Of a DNA stretch of 64,000 bases, positions 23,832 to 35,654 are shown one piece after another. The first letter of the stretch is position 1; each line of letters opens with the position of its first letter. The notes under the pieces were generated by a model. That model was not told the DNA's origin. It did not search any database and saw only the letters and a program-made list of their open reading frames with translations. The stretch comes from Hyphochytrium catenoides (taxonomy: Eukaryota > Sar > Hyphochytriomycetes > Hyphochytriales > Hyphochytriaceae). Position numbers and translations under genes: made by a program. The stretch lies in NCBI GenBank assembly GCA_900088475.1, contig FLMG01000154.1, positions 1-64,000 on the forward strand, given 5' to 3'.

Positions 23832-25106
23832 TCAGATAACCTCAATTTCTGAGGACGAGTAGAACTCATAGGAGGTATCCAAAGGCTCCATGAGCTCGTA
23901 GACAGGGGCTTGACGCTCAAGAGCCTGGAAGAAGCCCACACGCTCAAGTTCTTTCTGAAGCCATACGAAGCCTAGGCTGACGACAAATAGCCCTTGGAAC
24001 AATGCCAACAGAGCCGACATTTCTTCCGATAGGCCCTTATTGATGGTCACTCCTGAGACAAGGACTAGGAGATGGAAAGGAATGAGAGTGAAGGGAAGAA
24101 TGTCAGCAGACGTAGGTTACGTGGAAGAGCCTTCAAGAGTCAACGCTCACCAAGTAGGTCAAATGTCCCATGGACGAATACTGCAGGCAGGAGTATCTTT
24201 CTCCACGTTTCAGCACCGTGGAGGTCCTTGCCAATTAGACCGGCAGCAGTGAGAGCTGCACAGAGGCAGTGTAGAGGCAGGGAGACAATACTCCGCACTC
24301 CCGCTACGAGTGATTGCGCCTGTAGACCATGCATTGCTGACGAGTACCCAAAATTTTCCATCACAGCGAAGCCACAGCCTGCCGCTACAAAGTAGACTAA
24401 AGTCGCTACCGGATTTCTATGATTCGTAAAGGTGAGATCCGTTGGTTGAGTGACGTCGTAAGGCGATCTACTGCATGTGGCCACGGCACTCTTGACGCTT
24501 TCTTCGACCAATGCAGCTACCGCGTAACTTTCTAAAAGCAGAAATAAATAGAAACCAAGATTGTGCTTGAGATTGAGATCAGAGAGACTGCTAATAGTCT
24601 CCGCCTCTGTATCCGGGTCATGCAATTGCTGCATTATGCTGGGAAGTTGGTCCCAGAAGCATATCATGCCCAATGGGATAGTGACAAACATCTCCAGGAG
24701 AGACGCGAAGATCACCCCAGGTATCAGACCCAAAAAGAACATCTTGACCAGAGTGTCTGCCGACACGAGTTCTCTGTCAAGTGCAAAGTTAAGGTACGTC
24801 CGCCTCCCAAAACCTGACTTCTGACTAACGTGTTACCTGCAATGTCGCCAATAGCCGAAGAAGACAAGCAAGCCGACCGGTAAGGCCACCAGCAAAAGGA
24901 CAATGACGTTCTTAACATTCTCCAGAAGACTCTACATGGCGGATAAAGAGTTTGCCGCTAAGTGTTAGCAATGATGAAGCTCTGGTTAAAGTCCCTTCCA
25001 AACGTACCAGGACGACGGCGGTAGCGAGGAGAGTCAATAGAAAGACTGAGGTCCTTGAGAGATCCAAGGATGATCTACCCTTGTAATGCATACAGGAAAG
25101 CAGCAT
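23832..25106 (-). CDS. PrsW-like intramembrane metalloprotease family protein
   Basis: Starts MLLSCMHYKGRSSLDL at 25106 and has at least five exons. Joins: ATAVVL at 25008 to SLLENVKNVIVLLLVALPVG, then YWRHC to RELVSADTLVKMFFL, then the large exon at 24140-24770, then the last exon ending SSSEIEVI with its stop at 23832. It is strongly hydrophobic with about eight membrane segments. PrsW/CPBP-superfamily features are visible: EESVKSA (glutamate pair, about 24495), a GCGFAVMENFGYS segment (about 24350), a conserved SLPLHCLCAAL helix (24270) and VHGTFDLL near the end of the large exon (24160). In bacteria PrsW cleaves anti-sigma factors; the substrate here is unknown. Catalytic status is inferred only from these motifs. 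Confidence 0.75.
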
Positions 25107-25138
25107 GGTGCCGCTATCCTTGCTATGTCGAGAGCGAG

Positions 25139-25821
25139 ATGGGACGCGGTGGTATCACCCGCGACAATGCCAGGCCTCCCCCCAGCACAGACTATCGTGC
25201 TACCCACAATGTCACTTCTGACGCCTGGGCAGCTCTGCAAGTAGAGCCCGTCCAGGCTTCAGTCAGTTCTTGCCTCAACAGCCGCTGGCTCTAGCAGAGC
25301 CCAAGTACTTGAAGAAGCAGCAGTTGGAGATTGATGAAGCGTGGTCCGATACCATTGAACGCAGCATGGCCCCTGTGACTCTTCATAATCTGTTTCGCGG
25401 TTTGCAGGGTATGTGCATCTTATTCTGTATCTCTTCCCGTCTCTGTTTGTCGCTGGCTCATTCTCCGAGATCTTTGGCCTGTCTATTCTCCACCTGTGCT
25501 CATGGTGCTTCACGTGGTTCCCTTACATTCAACTGCACGAGGACGAGGAAGAACAAGCCTGTGTCATTATTCAGCGGCCGCCCTTGTGCAAAGCACTTCT
25601 ATATTCCAACCTCCTTCCTCATCAGGGCAACCCTCCTAATATCTCTCTCACACACACAACATGGCTTCTACCCAACGTATCCCAGTTTATTACCAAGCTA
25701 CCAGAACTCACACAATCAATTGAACTCTCTGTCTCACCCTTCGTTACCTTCCAAGAAAGTACTGTACAAGGTTCGTACCACCTGTGAGACACTCTCCAAA
25801 CTGCCTAAAGGTTACCGGTAA
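25139..25821 (+). CDS. Hypothetical short spliced gene, structure uncertain
   Basis: Plus-strand coding character is clear in about 25260-25408 (QQPLALAEPKYLKKQQLEID, then DTIERSMAPVTLHNLFRGLQ), ending at a GTATGTGC donor. A possible start exon (MGRGGITRDNARPP at 25139) is in another frame, so an undetected intron or a different start is needed. Two 3' readings are possible: one ending VRTTCETLSKLPKGYR at 25821 and one ending TFQESTVQGSYHL at 25787. No family was recognised. It is divergent from the PrsW-like gene, whose start codon lies only about 30 bases away, so promoters or leaders would overlap. Confidence 0.3.
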
Positions 25822-26083
25822 CGCTAACTGACATTCACTCTGTCACTCACTGGACAAGCACTCCTCTCTGAGTCTCATACAAGTGCTGAGGACGGAGGGG
25901 CTATGATGATAGAGACGACTATATGCAGATCATAGACGACACGGAGTATTATCAAACTCTTCTTTATCCTGAGGGTGCAACCTCAATTGTTTTCTTCCTG
26001 CTGTGTTGTTCCAACAACCACGCTCGCATTGGATACTGAAAACTCCACTTTTCATCAGCAGTTAATAAGCTTCTTCTGTCCAT

Positions 26084-26814
26084 CTATGGATGATAATAAT
26101 ACTCCGAGAAAAAATCGACGAGTAGCATCATGGTCTTCTTCTTCTGGGCGACGGAGCAAGAATCGACCAGGACCATAGAAGAGGGTATAACTTTATTATC
26201 TGCAGACTTCTTTCGGTCTCTGACGAAGTAGAGGCACTGCAGGAAGCGTGGAAGAACAAGTAGGTAGTACGGGTAATGACAATAGTAGCTAGTACGGTAC
26301 ATGCGGCAACTGGTTGCTCTTTCACCGCTCGTCACTTCCTCAGGGTTCCTACGTGTGATGGAATAGATGTCCCAAAGGGCGAGGATACGTCTCTTCTGCT
26401 GGTTGGTCGTTGTTAAGCGAGTATAGCAGTGGATCAATGGGGCAAGGACTACTATCGTCTTTTTCCATAGAAAGTGGTCTGCTTTTGTACCATGATGAGG
26501 GCTTCCTCTTATTGATTAGTGGCGTCGCCCGCCTTACAGTTACTGCAACCGGGAATGTTAGCAGCGGTCAGAGCTTCCAGAGGATGCGGCTGCATAGGTA
26601 ATACTTTAACCTTTCCCTCCTTGTTGCCTGTCTGCCATATTTTCGCCTCCGCAAGAAGTAATCCTTTCGCCATAACACTCCCGGTGTTAGCTCTAGAGTA
26701 GATACTACCAGCAGGTTCATGAGGCACGTTCTGTCTACCGTCGTCAAGAAGAACGAGTAGACCACCAGACTCCATGTTGGAAGAACTCCTACCTCGCAAA
26801 AGCGACTTCACCAA
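26084..26814 (-). CDS. Weak hypothetical gene
   Basis: Two adjacent minus-strand frames could be joined by a short GT-AG intron. The first (26814-26530) reads SGGLLVLLDDGRQNVPHEP, then MAKGLLLAEAKIWQTGNKEG. The second (26440-26084) reads QQKRRILALWDIYSITRRNP, then a Tyr/Leu-rich hydrophobic stretch (SYYCHYPYYLLVLPRFLQ). No family was recognised and codon evidence is thin. It may be non-coding. Confidence 0.2.
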
Positions 26815-27324
26815 GTTTGGCTCAATCCATCATAAATCAGAATGATAGCGCCGCCGCCTGCGTTCTAGTGGACGAACAGCTAGCTGATGCGTTCTAGTAT
26901 GCATTTCTTACTCTTCTCAGACTTTTACCAACACCACCTCGCCCGTCTCCAAGGACTCAATTGTCTGGCATACATACGGGCATTCAGCCGCCTTTAACAC
27001 ACTCTAGGTCTCTTCAGCCGTCTCCGGCATCCTAGGTCTATTCTTGGGTCGGCTCCTGTATAGAAGGTTGCTCTGTCTATTGCTTGATTGATACACCTTT
27101 CAGCTTGGCAGCGCCGCCTGCGCTCATAGCCAAAAGAGGAAGAAGAGCAAAGTGGACGGAGCGTGAAGTACGACGATAAAGGCTACCGATTTTGCTCCAG
27201 GGGGAGATTTGAGTTGTGGAGGCAGGTCGAATTCCTCCTTTCTCTGCAACAGATAGATTTTGAGCTCTACTCTCGGCACCGGACTCCGAGAAATGGGTTA
27301 GAGTTTGTAGTGGTTAATGGGCCT
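26815..27324. other. Upstream region of the proteasome beta5 gene
   Basis: Contains no separate gene I can support. The frame that becomes beta5 is open from 27130 but has no ATG before 27325. Either translation starts at 27325 or an upstream exon feeds in here. Confidence 0.3.
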
Positions 27325-28604
27325 ATGAGGAATATCGGTGGGGTACATTATTTCGGAGTCTCTACCAAGATATTGCCTCTTCAGAGCATCGCTTTGATCG
27401 ATAGGAACGGAGATCTTGCCGGATATCGGAGATCAGAACCACCTCGGCAAGCCCCACAACCCTTGTTAGAGATTGCCTGCCAATTCAAGATGGAACTTAT
27501 TAATGAAGCCCAGCCCTCGCTGACAGCCGACCTTCAGGATGGCTCCTTCCTCCTTCCAAATGTCAAAGACGTATGTTTCAGCGACGACACGATCTTCGAA
27601 ACCCCTTCATATCCGGTCGGCTCTAACTGCTTGTTACTCTTCTGCAGCCTGCGCTATTCTGTCGCACCAATCTTAAGGTTGGATATCACAAGGATAACAA
27701 TCAGGACCTCAAGTTTGCCAAGGGAACGACGTGTTTAGCTTTTGTCTTCCAGGGAGGCGTGCTCGTCTCAGTTGATTCAAGATCGACTCAGGGACCGTAC
27801 ATTGCCTCGCAGTCTGTACAGAAGGTCATCGAGATCAATCCCTACCTGCTAGGTACTATGGCTGGCGGTGCCGCGGATTGCCAGTTCTGGGAGAGAAATT
27901 TGGGGGTGCAGTGCAGGTTCGTTACGGACGTGGAAGCGGCTTACGCTGTCTTCGTGCTGACGGCCTTTCGCGCAGGCTATACGAGCTTAGAAACAAGGAG
28001 AGGATTTCAGTTGCAGCGGCTTCGAAGCTCCTTGCAAATGTAATGAATCAGTACCGTGGGTATGGTTTGAGCATGGTATGTGCCTTTGGCTGAGTATCCC
28101 TTGCGTAATGTCGCGGCACTTACATCCTTTTGCCCTTATAGGGAACCATGATAGCGGGGTACGATACAACGGTAGGCTCGACTAGAGTTACATGAGTGTA
28201 TCCCAACTATGGATTTGACCTTCTTTGTCCTTAACAGGGGCCTGCCCTATATATGGTTGATGATGAGGGCACAAGGATAAAGGCTACGAAGAAGATGCCA
28301 CGTTTTTCTGTCGGCTCTGGTTCTACGTTTGCCTATGGTGTCTTGGACTCAGGTTACCGATGGGACCTCACGGACGAGGAGGCTATCAACCTGGGCAAAA
28401 AGGCAATTTATCACGCTGCCCATCGGGATGCATACAGTGGTGGTATTAACAATGGTAAGCTTTACGCGGCCTTTGGTAGGAGGCCATGCATTGTCTAACT
28501 CTTTCATTGCAGTGTACTTGGTGAAGCAAGATGGCTGGAAGAAGATTGGTGCCTTTGACGTCAATGACCTTCACTATGAGTACTCAAAGAAAGATGCCCT
28601 TTAA
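27325..28604 (+). CDS. PSMB5: 20S proteasome subunit beta type-5 (chymotrypsin-like)
   Basis: Catalytic beta5 subunit of the 20S core. Six exons join cleanly: the propeptide exon ends NVKD at 27570; [15 protein letters not shown] follows at about 27648; [19 protein letters not shown] at 27977; [10 protein letters not shown] at 28142; [12 protein letters not shown] at 28238; and [19 protein letters not shown] at the end. Self-processing would occur at the Gly-Thr of [12 protein letters not shown], leaving the catalytic Thr1. Asp17 (SVDSRSTQG) and Lys33 ([20 protein letters not shown]) are present. The [15 protein letters not shown] segment and C-terminal [13 protein letters not shown] are typical. 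The start at 27325 gives a long propeptide of ~120 residues; an upstream exon is possible. Confidence 0.93.
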
Positions 28605-29171
28605 CCTATCCTTTCCCGTTTATAATAATAGTACGATTATACCTACCACTTGGGTCTATAGACCTCTTAGCAACGTGAAAGTGTTGACATAACTGCAGTG
28701 GGAACATGACTGACGAGTCCACATCCTATGGCGACCGCCACAAATAATGCCGCACAGGGAAGTTGATGTGCCTTCTATCACCAGCGCAGTCTGCCTGCTT
28801 CACTTCGCAGATTTTTTTTATTGTGTAGCCAGTGCTTCTTGGTTTATAAATCAATCATTTCAAGCTCGACACCTAATATTGTCACGTACTTGCATTGTAA
28901 TCACTAAAGCAGCGATCTGTAGACTAGTAGTAATAATTTGTCAGGGTTTAATCTAGCGTATTTCTGACGGTAGGATCCCAACTTTGCCGCTTTTTGAGCA
29001 GCTGTGGTCTGATGGTGAGCTCCAATTTCTCAATTTCTCGAGCTTCATCATCCAGAGCTCATCAGAAGATCAGAACCCGTACTCCGGACGAAGGCTGCCA
29101 CTGCAGTGAAAAAGATGATTGAGAGAAAGCATGTGCTGCAGCTGGCATAAAGATTAAACGAGCAGGGAACA
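28605..29171. other. Intergenic region
   Basis: AT-rich spacer after the proteasome gene. Its right part should hold the promoter of the cysteinyl-tRNA synthetase gene. Nothing else was recognised. Confidence 0.3.
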
Positions 29172-32100
29172 ATGCTGGGTAGAGGAAGTCTTGTCGTGAG
29201 CCGTCAGCTGCGTAGAATCCAGTGCAGACAGGCTCCCTCAACCATTCTCCTGCAGTCCCAGGTAGGAGTCGGTTCAAATGGCTTCTCTTAGTCGTTATTA
29301 GTTTGCCAACCTCATTTACCTAATATTGGAATAGTCTGCAGACTTACCAGGCAGAGCACGATGGTACTCCAGCAACGCAGATGTTGGAAGTGAGGTGAGC
29401 ACGTTGATCAACCCGCAGCCTTTAGCAACTGTACTGGCATTTTCCACAGCTCGAGTATCTCTGTCTCTACTCATCACAGTCTGGCTTACTATGTTCTACG
29501 GCACAATCGAGCTGACGATTCTGCCGCTTTGCCACTTGCAGACCGAGCGACCTCGCTATGTGAAGCTCTTCAACTCTCTGACAGGCACCATTGAGGAGGT
29601 CATCCCTCAAAATGGCAAGCAGCTGACTTGGTACAGCTGTGGGCCGACTGTGTATGATCATGCTCACCTTGGACATGCGCGGACATATGTCTGTCTTGAC
29701 ATCCTACACCGGGTCCTGAGAAACGGCTTCGGGTATAATGTCTTCTTGGTTCTTGGGATGACCGATATCGATGACAAGATTGTAAAGAAAGGATGGGTAA
29801 GTGCAAGTTGATTGGAGACATGGACGAGAACGGAGAGATACAGAGGGGGAGGAGAGAATATATAAAGTGAGAGCTTCGTTCTCAGGCGCCTTCGTCTTCA
29901 GGCATGTGCATATACTAGTCGCTGCCTATCGACGTCAACACCTTTAGGCGTTGTGTCTGCTTGATCCTGAACTTAAGTTTTGTCTTCTACCTAGTGCTTC
30001 CTTGTTGTCCTATGCCTCCTTCTCGCTGCCAAATCCTTCGCCAAATCTCCGGTGCTCAGTGTGATCGCTACCTTTGACCTTATATTCTTTCTGCGTTCAT
30101 CTCCCTCCCGATGCGCCGACACTTCCTTTTACCCTAGCGATGTGTCGTCGCTGTTATTTAAATATGCTTTGAGCTGTCATCCGTCCCCTTTGGCGCTCAC
30201 TGTCCGCCCGATTCCTCGCTTATTACTTTCATTGTAGGAGCTTAACGCCAAAAGCAATGCAGACTTTCTCTCCGTGGCTCGAGGCTACGAGCAAAGCTTT
30301 CTGGATGACATGAAGAGGCTGAACGTTCTTCCTCCGGCAGCCATCGTACGGGTCAGTGAGTATGTAGACGAGATCAAGGCGTACATACAGGGCATAATAG
30401 ACCAAGGATATGGCTATGAAGGTACTATCACGTACAGTTTGCCTTTTCCAATTTCTGCATCCTTTTCTGCCTTGTGGCCGACGCCTCTTTGATCTTTCCT
30501 GTCGACGTTGAGGGTTGTCTCCTCCCTTTCTGCCACCTCTTCCCTATCTTGCTCCTTCATCTGACACCTTTGCACCTTGGAATTCACCTCTAGCTAGTGA
30601 TGGCTCGGGAGTGTACTTCGACACGCTGGCTATGGGTCCGCGATATGGCAAACTAAGTTCCCATAAGAGGTGTCACTCTCTCGCTCTGTATGTCACTGTG
30701 TCTGTGCGTAACCCTCATTACTGTTGCCATTGTGTTCGTAGTGCGGATGCAGAGTCTGTAGAGGATTCTGACCGAATAGCCCTGGCAAAGAGAGACCCTC
30801 GAGACTTCGCTCTATGGAAGGTGGGCACCTTGGAACATCTTCTTACATATTTATCATGCAGCATTGCCGTCTCTCACATCTACGTTTTGTCTCCACAAAT
30901 TCCCAGAACCCTATCTTCCTTTGCTTTGCAGAGATTGAGTGGAACGTTCCAACTGCATAGGGCTGTAATATACGTTCTTGCTCCTGCTGCCGTTCTCCAT
31001 TTCTACTTTGGGCCTTGTCTCACCATTAAACTGGCTACGAGCCCTTACTCGTGGTAATCGTCTTAGGCTGCGAAGGCTAATGAGCCCTACTGGCCCTCTT
31101 CGTGGGGCCCCGGCCGGCCTGGCTGGCACATAGAGTGTTCTGCTATGACACATAGCCTGCTGGGCCCAAGAATTGATATGCACACCGGTGGAATTGATCT
31201 CAAGTTCCCGCACCATAATAATGAGGTGGGATGCCTTCCTTAGCGGCTCGCCACCTTCGACACCAAGGCACCTTACCGTCCTTGCTCCCATCCTCCTTCG
31301 GGCAGCAAAACGGGGCCTTCTTCCTTTTGCCGGGTACCTTTGGTCCTGCTATGGTCCTGCTGCTGGGATCATGCAATTGTTTTCTCTTCTTTTCCTTCTC
31401 TTGCTTAGGTGAAATCACTTCCATAGTCTCTCTCTTCTGTCCTGAACCCTTTCCCGAATCACTTGTCGGTCATCCCCTACATATAAAACCTAGTGTTGGC
31501 GTACTTCTTTGAAGCTGTTCCTGCCAATTTGTCTATGGACCTGCCCTCACTCTCTTCCTTCCTTCCTCTGCGACCTGTCCTCAAACTGAGTCAGATAGCG
31601 CAATGTGAAGCACACAACCATGGGGAAGATTGGTGCTCCACCTTCGTGCACACAGGCCACCTATACATAGAAGGCGCAAAAATGTCAAAGTCCCTCAAAA
31701 ATTTTATCACCATTCGAGAGTTCCTCGAGGTAAGAAAATACTCCTTTGGCCGCTGCTTCCGTTCTTCTCTTACACTTAGACACGCATTTGTACGCTCACC
31801 CGTTTGGTCGGCCCTACTCCTACAACCCCTGCATTTGCTAAATCCTGACTCCTTCTATAGCCGGCCAATGAGCTTCATCTGATAACTGTGACAATCAATA
31901 TTCCTTATACTTTTCGTGCAACTGTATGCTTATCTCTCTCTTTCTTATCCCTTGGCTGGCTCTCTGACCGCCGGAGGACATCTTGTGCGCTTTTAGTTCC
32001 CTAAAACCCTAGCTTTTGACCCCTGTCCTAAGACCTGACCATCTAAGAAACCTCTTGACTATCCTACTGACTCCTTAAAGACCTACACACCTCAGCAGTT

Positions 32101-33823
32101 CAGAGTTTTCTGCCTGCTGCATAAGTACCGTGCGCCAATACACTTCTCCGAGGTAGGTGGTCTTCCCCTTCGGAGATGCACAAACCTCTTTGTCAGCAGC
32201 TCCACCCAGTAGCCCGTTATTCTGCTTAAGGTCCTTCTCTCACCAAAGATGGTCCAATAAGTTAGTCTCTCTCGTCTGCTTTCAGAGCCAAATGCAGGAG
32301 GCTTCCAGGGTCGAAACTAAACTCAAACAAGTAGCAGAAAGAGTCCGACATTGCATAGAGGAGGTACTTGATCCACTCAGTCCCGGCCTTTGCTGTCTCT
32401 CGTAATGTCATTTGGTCCGATTTCGAGCGGAAAAGCTTACTACTGACATTCGATACACTTCATGGTCCTGATCTTTCTAGCTGCACAAGCATCAGCCCTT
32501 GTCAAAAAGGTGGCGAGAGACGGAGCGAGAACTTCATAGGGCACGAGAGAAGGCGGAACTGGGCTTCTTCTATTCCCTGGCGGATGATCTGGACACACCC
32601 ACTGCGCTAAAGGCAGTTTTGGCCTTCAGCACCCACTTAAATCAGTACTGCCATGCCGCTTTTACAAACCCAGGTATTACATGTCCTTAAGCGCGATGGT
32701 GGGCAAGGGCTCGTTTGGAGGAAATCAAGCTATTGACAGGCAATAGAGATTAGTAAGCCCTGTGTCCAACACACTAGCACTGGCTAGGGAGGCGCTACAG
32801 ATTATGGCCGTTAGTGGGTGGACTCTATGGGTTGGCCTGAAAGGAGGGACATATACGAGAGATATAGTCAGCCAAGGAGGTAGTCACACTTCTTCGAGAG
32901 AAGCTACCCAAAACCGATAGGCCAGGTCAGGGGCCACGGCACTTAATATACGGTGGAGAGCAGCTGCATAGAGATAAATGAGGTTGTGATAAGGTGGGAC
33001 CCATCGACCTAACGACAACTGCCTCTAGGAGAGACGCCATTGGAACTACTGCAATCCTGCGCGCTATTTCTCGTCCGTGTCTTTAGCCTCCTTGGCCTTG
33101 ATGATGTCGCCGGGGTGATTCATGGCGATCACAGCACCGTAGACAACGAGGAGACAAACCGAGATCTGCTCGACGAGTTCGTATCCTTCCGCGCTGAGAT
33201 ACGAAGACTTGGTATTACCGAGAAGCATAGTGAAGCTGGGCGCAGAGCCCTTCAGCTCTGTGATGGAGTTAGGTAATCTTGATGGCAACTTCGGTTTCCC
33301 CATCACAGTTTCTCTATTGCTTTACCGCTTATTTATCAGCTGTCTTGTGAAGCACTTTACCGATCCTGATCCGCCTCATCTCGTTGGGACAGGGAAAAGC
33401 TGCTGAACGAGCATCATATAGCGGTGATGGACCTTCCTGATGGCACCTCAACATGGGAACGCTCTTTCTCAACTCCGACAGATCAATTTGTGGCTGAATC
33501 TCCTTCTTCTAAAGCGGAACAGCCGAGTTTCTCCCTGGATCCTTCTGAGCTCTTCAAGACAGAAGAGTACCAAGGCCTCTATAGTAACTACGACGATAAG
33601 GTGGGTACCTGGCCGATCTAAGGCTAAACACAATTCCTACGACCTCTGCTAGGCAGCGAGTAAGTGTGCAGGAGTCCAGCGGACTAACCCTTGAATCCGT
33701 AACACACAGGGCATTCCCACCCATGATGCTCAAGGTGAGGTACTCAGTAAGAGCGCCAGGAAGAAGCTCGTGAAGAAGCACGAGAGATACAGCAAGGGCT
33801 GGCAGAGGTCGAAGTCTCCATAG
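29172..33823 (+). CDS. CARS: Cysteinyl-tRNA synthetase with mitochondrial-type presequence
   Basis: Class I synthetase charging tRNA-Cys. Exon 1 (29172-29261) encodes an Arg/Ser/Leu-rich, acid-free leader ([17 protein letters not shown]). It joins in phase to exon 2 (29342-29389, [16 protein letters not shown]) and to [13 protein letters not shown] at 29545. Visible signatures: [18 protein letters not shown] (first zinc Cys plus the HIGH-equivalent HLGH), [42 protein letters not shown] and [14 protein letters not shown] (zinc ligands), and [10 protein letters not shown] (KMSKS loop) at about 31680. C-terminal exons ([48 protein letters not shown]) end at TAG 33821. It reads as the eukaryotic cytosolic type despite its leader. 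The in-frame ATG at 29381 could give a leaderless form. Confidence 0.92.
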
Positions 33824-33958
33824 ATCGAGCTCAAAGTGCACCTTCGACTTTTTCCCTTAGATTCGCCCATTGCACTCTTTATCCCTCCCCCAACATGTCA
33901 GCTTCGCAGTCAATCTAATTGAGGAAGAATAGAACTTTCCACGTAAATAGTGGCGGCT

Positions 33959-35131
33959 TTATTCCTTTTTACCGACTGGGTGCATGCTCCGGTTCCCGCA
34001 GCATTCTGCATTCTCCTTCCACACTCGTTCATCACCCTCGTACTGCTCTAACTTCCAGATAGGCACAGTTCTCTGTATACCAATAGCAGCATAGGGAAAA
34101 CATAAAGAATATGTACCGTGAGTTAGACTATCCCTTGAAAGAAGTACAGAAGACGACAAGTGAGCATATGTGAAGTCTCCATCCCAGTCCACTAGTTTTG
34201 GGGTTGCCCTTCTTCCTCTTTGAATCACTGGGCGACTATAAGATATAAAAGCTTCCTTACCTTGAGCTCGTCAATTGCGAAAGAGACCGCGTCCAGAGCG
34301 TCTCTTCTGTGCGGCGAGGAGATAGCGATAACGACAGAAGCTTGTCCAATGCCCACTACCCCAAGTCGATGATAGAGCGCGATATGCATCACCTCTGGCC
34401 ATTGAGAGCGGATGGCCCTGCAAATCTTCAGCAGCTCTTTCTCTGCCATTGGAACATACCCTTCATACTCTAAATGAACAACTTTTTTGCCTACATAGGG
34501 CAGATGACGCACTTTAAGCGAGAAGTAGAGAAATAGAGACCGTGGGGACAGGAAGGATTTCCACGAGAAAGGAGAGATGGGACAAGAGAGCAGACAAAGA
34601 CGGATGTTGACCGGACCTCCTTGCAAAAGAACCAATGCACGGCTAGCTCGGGAGGAAGACAGAGGAATACAGATAAAGGTCAGAGAATCGAGAATGGTAC
34701 CGCGGAAGTTGTCTCTAGTTGTCCCAATAAAGGTAGCCGTAGCTCCAGTTTTGCCATCTGCCACTTCATCCACTATTTGCTCAACACTTAGAGCTTCTTC
34801 TCCCACCCAGACGATGTCGCGGAAGCCTATCAGGGAAGAAGCCACACAAGCAGAGCAGGAGGATAGTGAAATGGTTAAACGTGAAGGTAGAACTCTTCAG
34901 GGCGCTCGTCAGATCATAGTCCACAAAGAGAGAGTGTAAGCGTCAGGGTACCTGCCTAAGTAGTGTTGGATTATAGGAGAGCTCGGAAAAAAGAACAGGC
35001 ATAGGCTGACTATAAAGAGATCCTTAGGAGGTCATCGCGCTGGCTAATGCAAAAGTCTCCGGCCAGAGTGTGGAACCCACGAGAAGAAGAAGGACCTACT
35101 GATTACCCTTGGTTGTGGCTGCAGACTCCAT
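33959..35131 (-). CDS. MOCS2B: Molybdopterin synthase catalytic (large) subunit, MoaE/MOCS2B
   Basis: Large subunit of molybdopterin synthase, which puts two sulfurs into precursor Z. Exon 1 (35131-35107) is only MESAATTK plus one base. It joins [20 protein letters not shown] at about 34828. Then come [34 protein letters not shown] at about 34480, [38 protein letters not shown], and [20 protein letters not shown] in the last exon. These are the family's conserved blocks, including the C-terminal PIWK lysine. The stop is at 33959; total about 163 residues. The start lies 18 bases after the stop of the small-subunit gene on the same strand, suggesting one transcript. Confidence 0.9.
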
Positions 35132-35149
35132 TTTGCCAAAGTCTAGCAC

Positions 35150-35654
35150 TTATCCTCCACTAATGGGCGGTATCAAGGCCACTTCGTCTCCCGTTTTCAG
35201 CGGCACCTCAGTGCTGATATACTCAAGGTTCACGGCCAGGTTGATGGTGTCGACGATCTGGGTGCGCATGGATCAGGTGCAGTTGATATGGGGTAGCGCA
35301 TAGAGCCGTCAGTAGCGTCATAAAAGACCCTTCAGAATGAAGCAGAATGCATGAAGAATGGTCCATCTAGGAATGGGCGAAAGAAATTATCAATGAGCAT
35401 TGAACGTAGGCTACGACGTGGTAAAAAGCTTGCAGGCCGTTGGATCTAAGCCGTCTAGGACGCTGAAGACTGACAATCTCTCAAGACCGCCGTAGCCTTA
35501 CTTCTGCAATGCCTGGGAGAAGTTGCTTCAATTCCTGCCTGAGCGCTCCTGTATTAGCCTTGGCCGAAGGTAGTTGGACTGACTTTTCTCGAACTCCAGC
35601 AAGATCTTTTGCCCTTGCAAAGAACAGAACCTTCACTGTCACTGCGTCGCTCAT
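35150..35654 (-). CDS. MOCS2A: Molybdopterin synthase sulfur carrier (small) subunit, MoaD/MOCS2A
   Basis: Ubiquitin-like sulfur carrier whose C-terminal glycine carries the thiocarboxylate used by MoaE. Exon 1 runs from ATG 35654 (MSDAVTVKVLFFARAKDLAG) to LKQLLPGIAE at a GTAAGG donor. The second exon reads IVDTINLAVNLEYISTEVPL, then GDEVALIPPISGG, followed by TAA at 35150-35152. The terminal Gly-Gly, the FFARAKDLAG start and the GDEVALIPPISGG end are diagnostic. About 85 residues, normal for the family. It lies immediately upstream of the MoaE gene. Confidence 0.9.
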
